Source of the DNA: Armatimonadota bacterium
Lineage (GTDB): Bacteria; Armatimonadota; SYMT01
DNA length: 7,269 nt
Assembly: GCA_020696885.1 (NCBI GenBank)
Contig: JAJFMS010000153.1
Span: 1-7,269 of the forward strand
Direction of reading: 5' to 3'
Shown here: piece by piece, positions 6,943 through 7,269 of the stretch
Layout: each line of letters opens with the position of its first letter
Position numbering within the stretch: the stretch's first letter is position 1
Notes under the pieces: generated by a model
The model's database searches: none
The model's input: only the letters and a program-made list of their open reading frames with translations
What the model was told of the DNA's origin: nothing
Made by a program: the position numbers and the translations under genes

Positions 6943-7248
6943 AATCGACATCGGAATGTGTTGTCGCACCCGGGAAGGGTGAGTTGATTGACAGTATTCC
7001 TTGCGCGCTGGGCGTCGTGGTGGGGTCGCGGGTGCCGTCAGCCCGGGCCGGAGTGGAGAGCAGGAAGAGTTCGCCGGCAGCCATCCGGCATTCGGTGCCG
7101 TTCATCGCGCATGGTGTGGCATCCGTCCGAAGGCGCCTTCGACCGGGCGAATCTCCGCGTAAAAAGGAGAGGTGAGCGTTGGGCGCCATCCTTCAAAGGA
7201 GGCGGTTGCCCCTCTAGCGTGGCTCGGTGCGATTCGGAAAGGGAAGCG

Positions 7249-7269
7249 ATGTTCAACAAGATCCTGGTG
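7249..7269 (+). CDS. Start of a probable universal stress protein (UspA family), truncated by window edge
   Basis: Only seven codons are visible: MFNKILV. The sequence M-F-x-K-I-L-V is the usual opening of universal stress proteins, where a PxD nucleotide-binding segment normally follows. GGGAAG (7241-7246) lies just upstream as a possible ribosome site. It is transcribed away from the exported-protein gene. Family assignment rests on seven residues and could be wrong; other proteins that open with a beta strand look similar. Confidence 0.5.

Larger units (their letters stand above)
6869..7248. other. Divergent intergenic region
   Basis: These 380 bases separate the minus-strand exported-protein gene from the plus-strand gene at 7249. 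Promoters for both should lie here. A plus-strand TTGACA at 6988-6993 has no matching -10 box at the right spacing. On the minus strand a weak TATGTA lies about 60 bases before the exported-protein ATG. An AAAGGAGG at 7195-7202 resembles a ribosome site but leads only to a three-codon frame. Long frames cross the region on both strands, but none has a plausible start or recognisable product. Confidence 0.6.

Noticed and set aside
6988..6993. Perfect TTGACA as a plus-strand -35 box for the gene at 7249
   Set aside because: No acceptable -10 box lies 16-18 bases downstream, and the site is about 255 bases from the start codon.
6869..7189. A 107-residue N-terminal extension of the exported protein from ATG 7189
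   Set aside because: It would bury the signal peptide in mid-protein, and the ribosome site at 6877-6881 fits the 6868 start.
7195..7215. AAAGGAGG followed by TTG as a start of a leader peptide
   Set aside because: The frame ends after three codons (TTG CCC CTC TAG) and the spacing is too short for a functional start.
1..7269. CRISPR array, insertion sequence, tRNA, rRNA, or a defence or biosynthetic cluster
   Set aside because: I found no spaced direct repeats of CRISPR size, no transposase motifs or terminal inverted repeats, no RNA gene signatures, and no associated enzymes.

Overview
This is a GC-rich bacterial window of 7,269 bases. Nearly all of it is coded on the minus strand. The content is two soluble multidomain sensor histidine kinases, a single-domain response regulator, one or two exported proteins, and the first codons of a gene leaving to the right on the plus strand. 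The GC-rich codon use, the GAF/PAS soluble kinases and the intergenic octamer and palindrome repeats would fit a Gemmatimonadota (Longimicrobium-like) genome. No marker gene is present, so this placement is only a guess.

Layout from left to right. Positions 1-1779 (minus) hold the first 593 residues of a PAS-coiled coil-GAF-PAS-HisKA kinase whose ATPase end lies outside the window. Positions 1780-2019 are intergenic and carry six copies of an 8-bp tandem repeat. Positions 2020-2514 (minus) encode a stand-alone receiver protein. Its GTG start overlaps by 4 bases the stop of a complete GAF-GAF-PAS-PAS-HisKA-HATPase kinase at 2511-5147 (minus). Positions 5148-5318 have no gene but hold a perfect 12-bp inverted repeat with a third half-copy beside it. 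A small open frame with a signal peptide (5319-5528, minus) may be a short exported protein. A strong Rho-independent terminator (5662-5695, minus) closes a 380-residue exported protein with CARDB-like repeats and a helical C-terminal domain (5726-6868, minus). A 380-base divergent intergenic region separates it from a plus-strand gene at 7249 whose first seven residues look like a universal stress protein.

The 2511-5147 kinase and its overlapping receiver form a translationally coupled two-component pair. The kinase would sense in the cytoplasm, since it has no membrane segment. The receiver has no output domain, so it probably passes phosphate on or binds a protein partner. The two kinases are paralogues: their HisKA segments are about 85% identical in DNA over 72 bases, while their sensor halves differ. 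Nothing here amounts to a clearly new system. The most noteworthy items are the cysteine/histidine-rich PAS domain in the complete kinase, the unrecognised exported protein with its own terminator, and the intergenic repeats.
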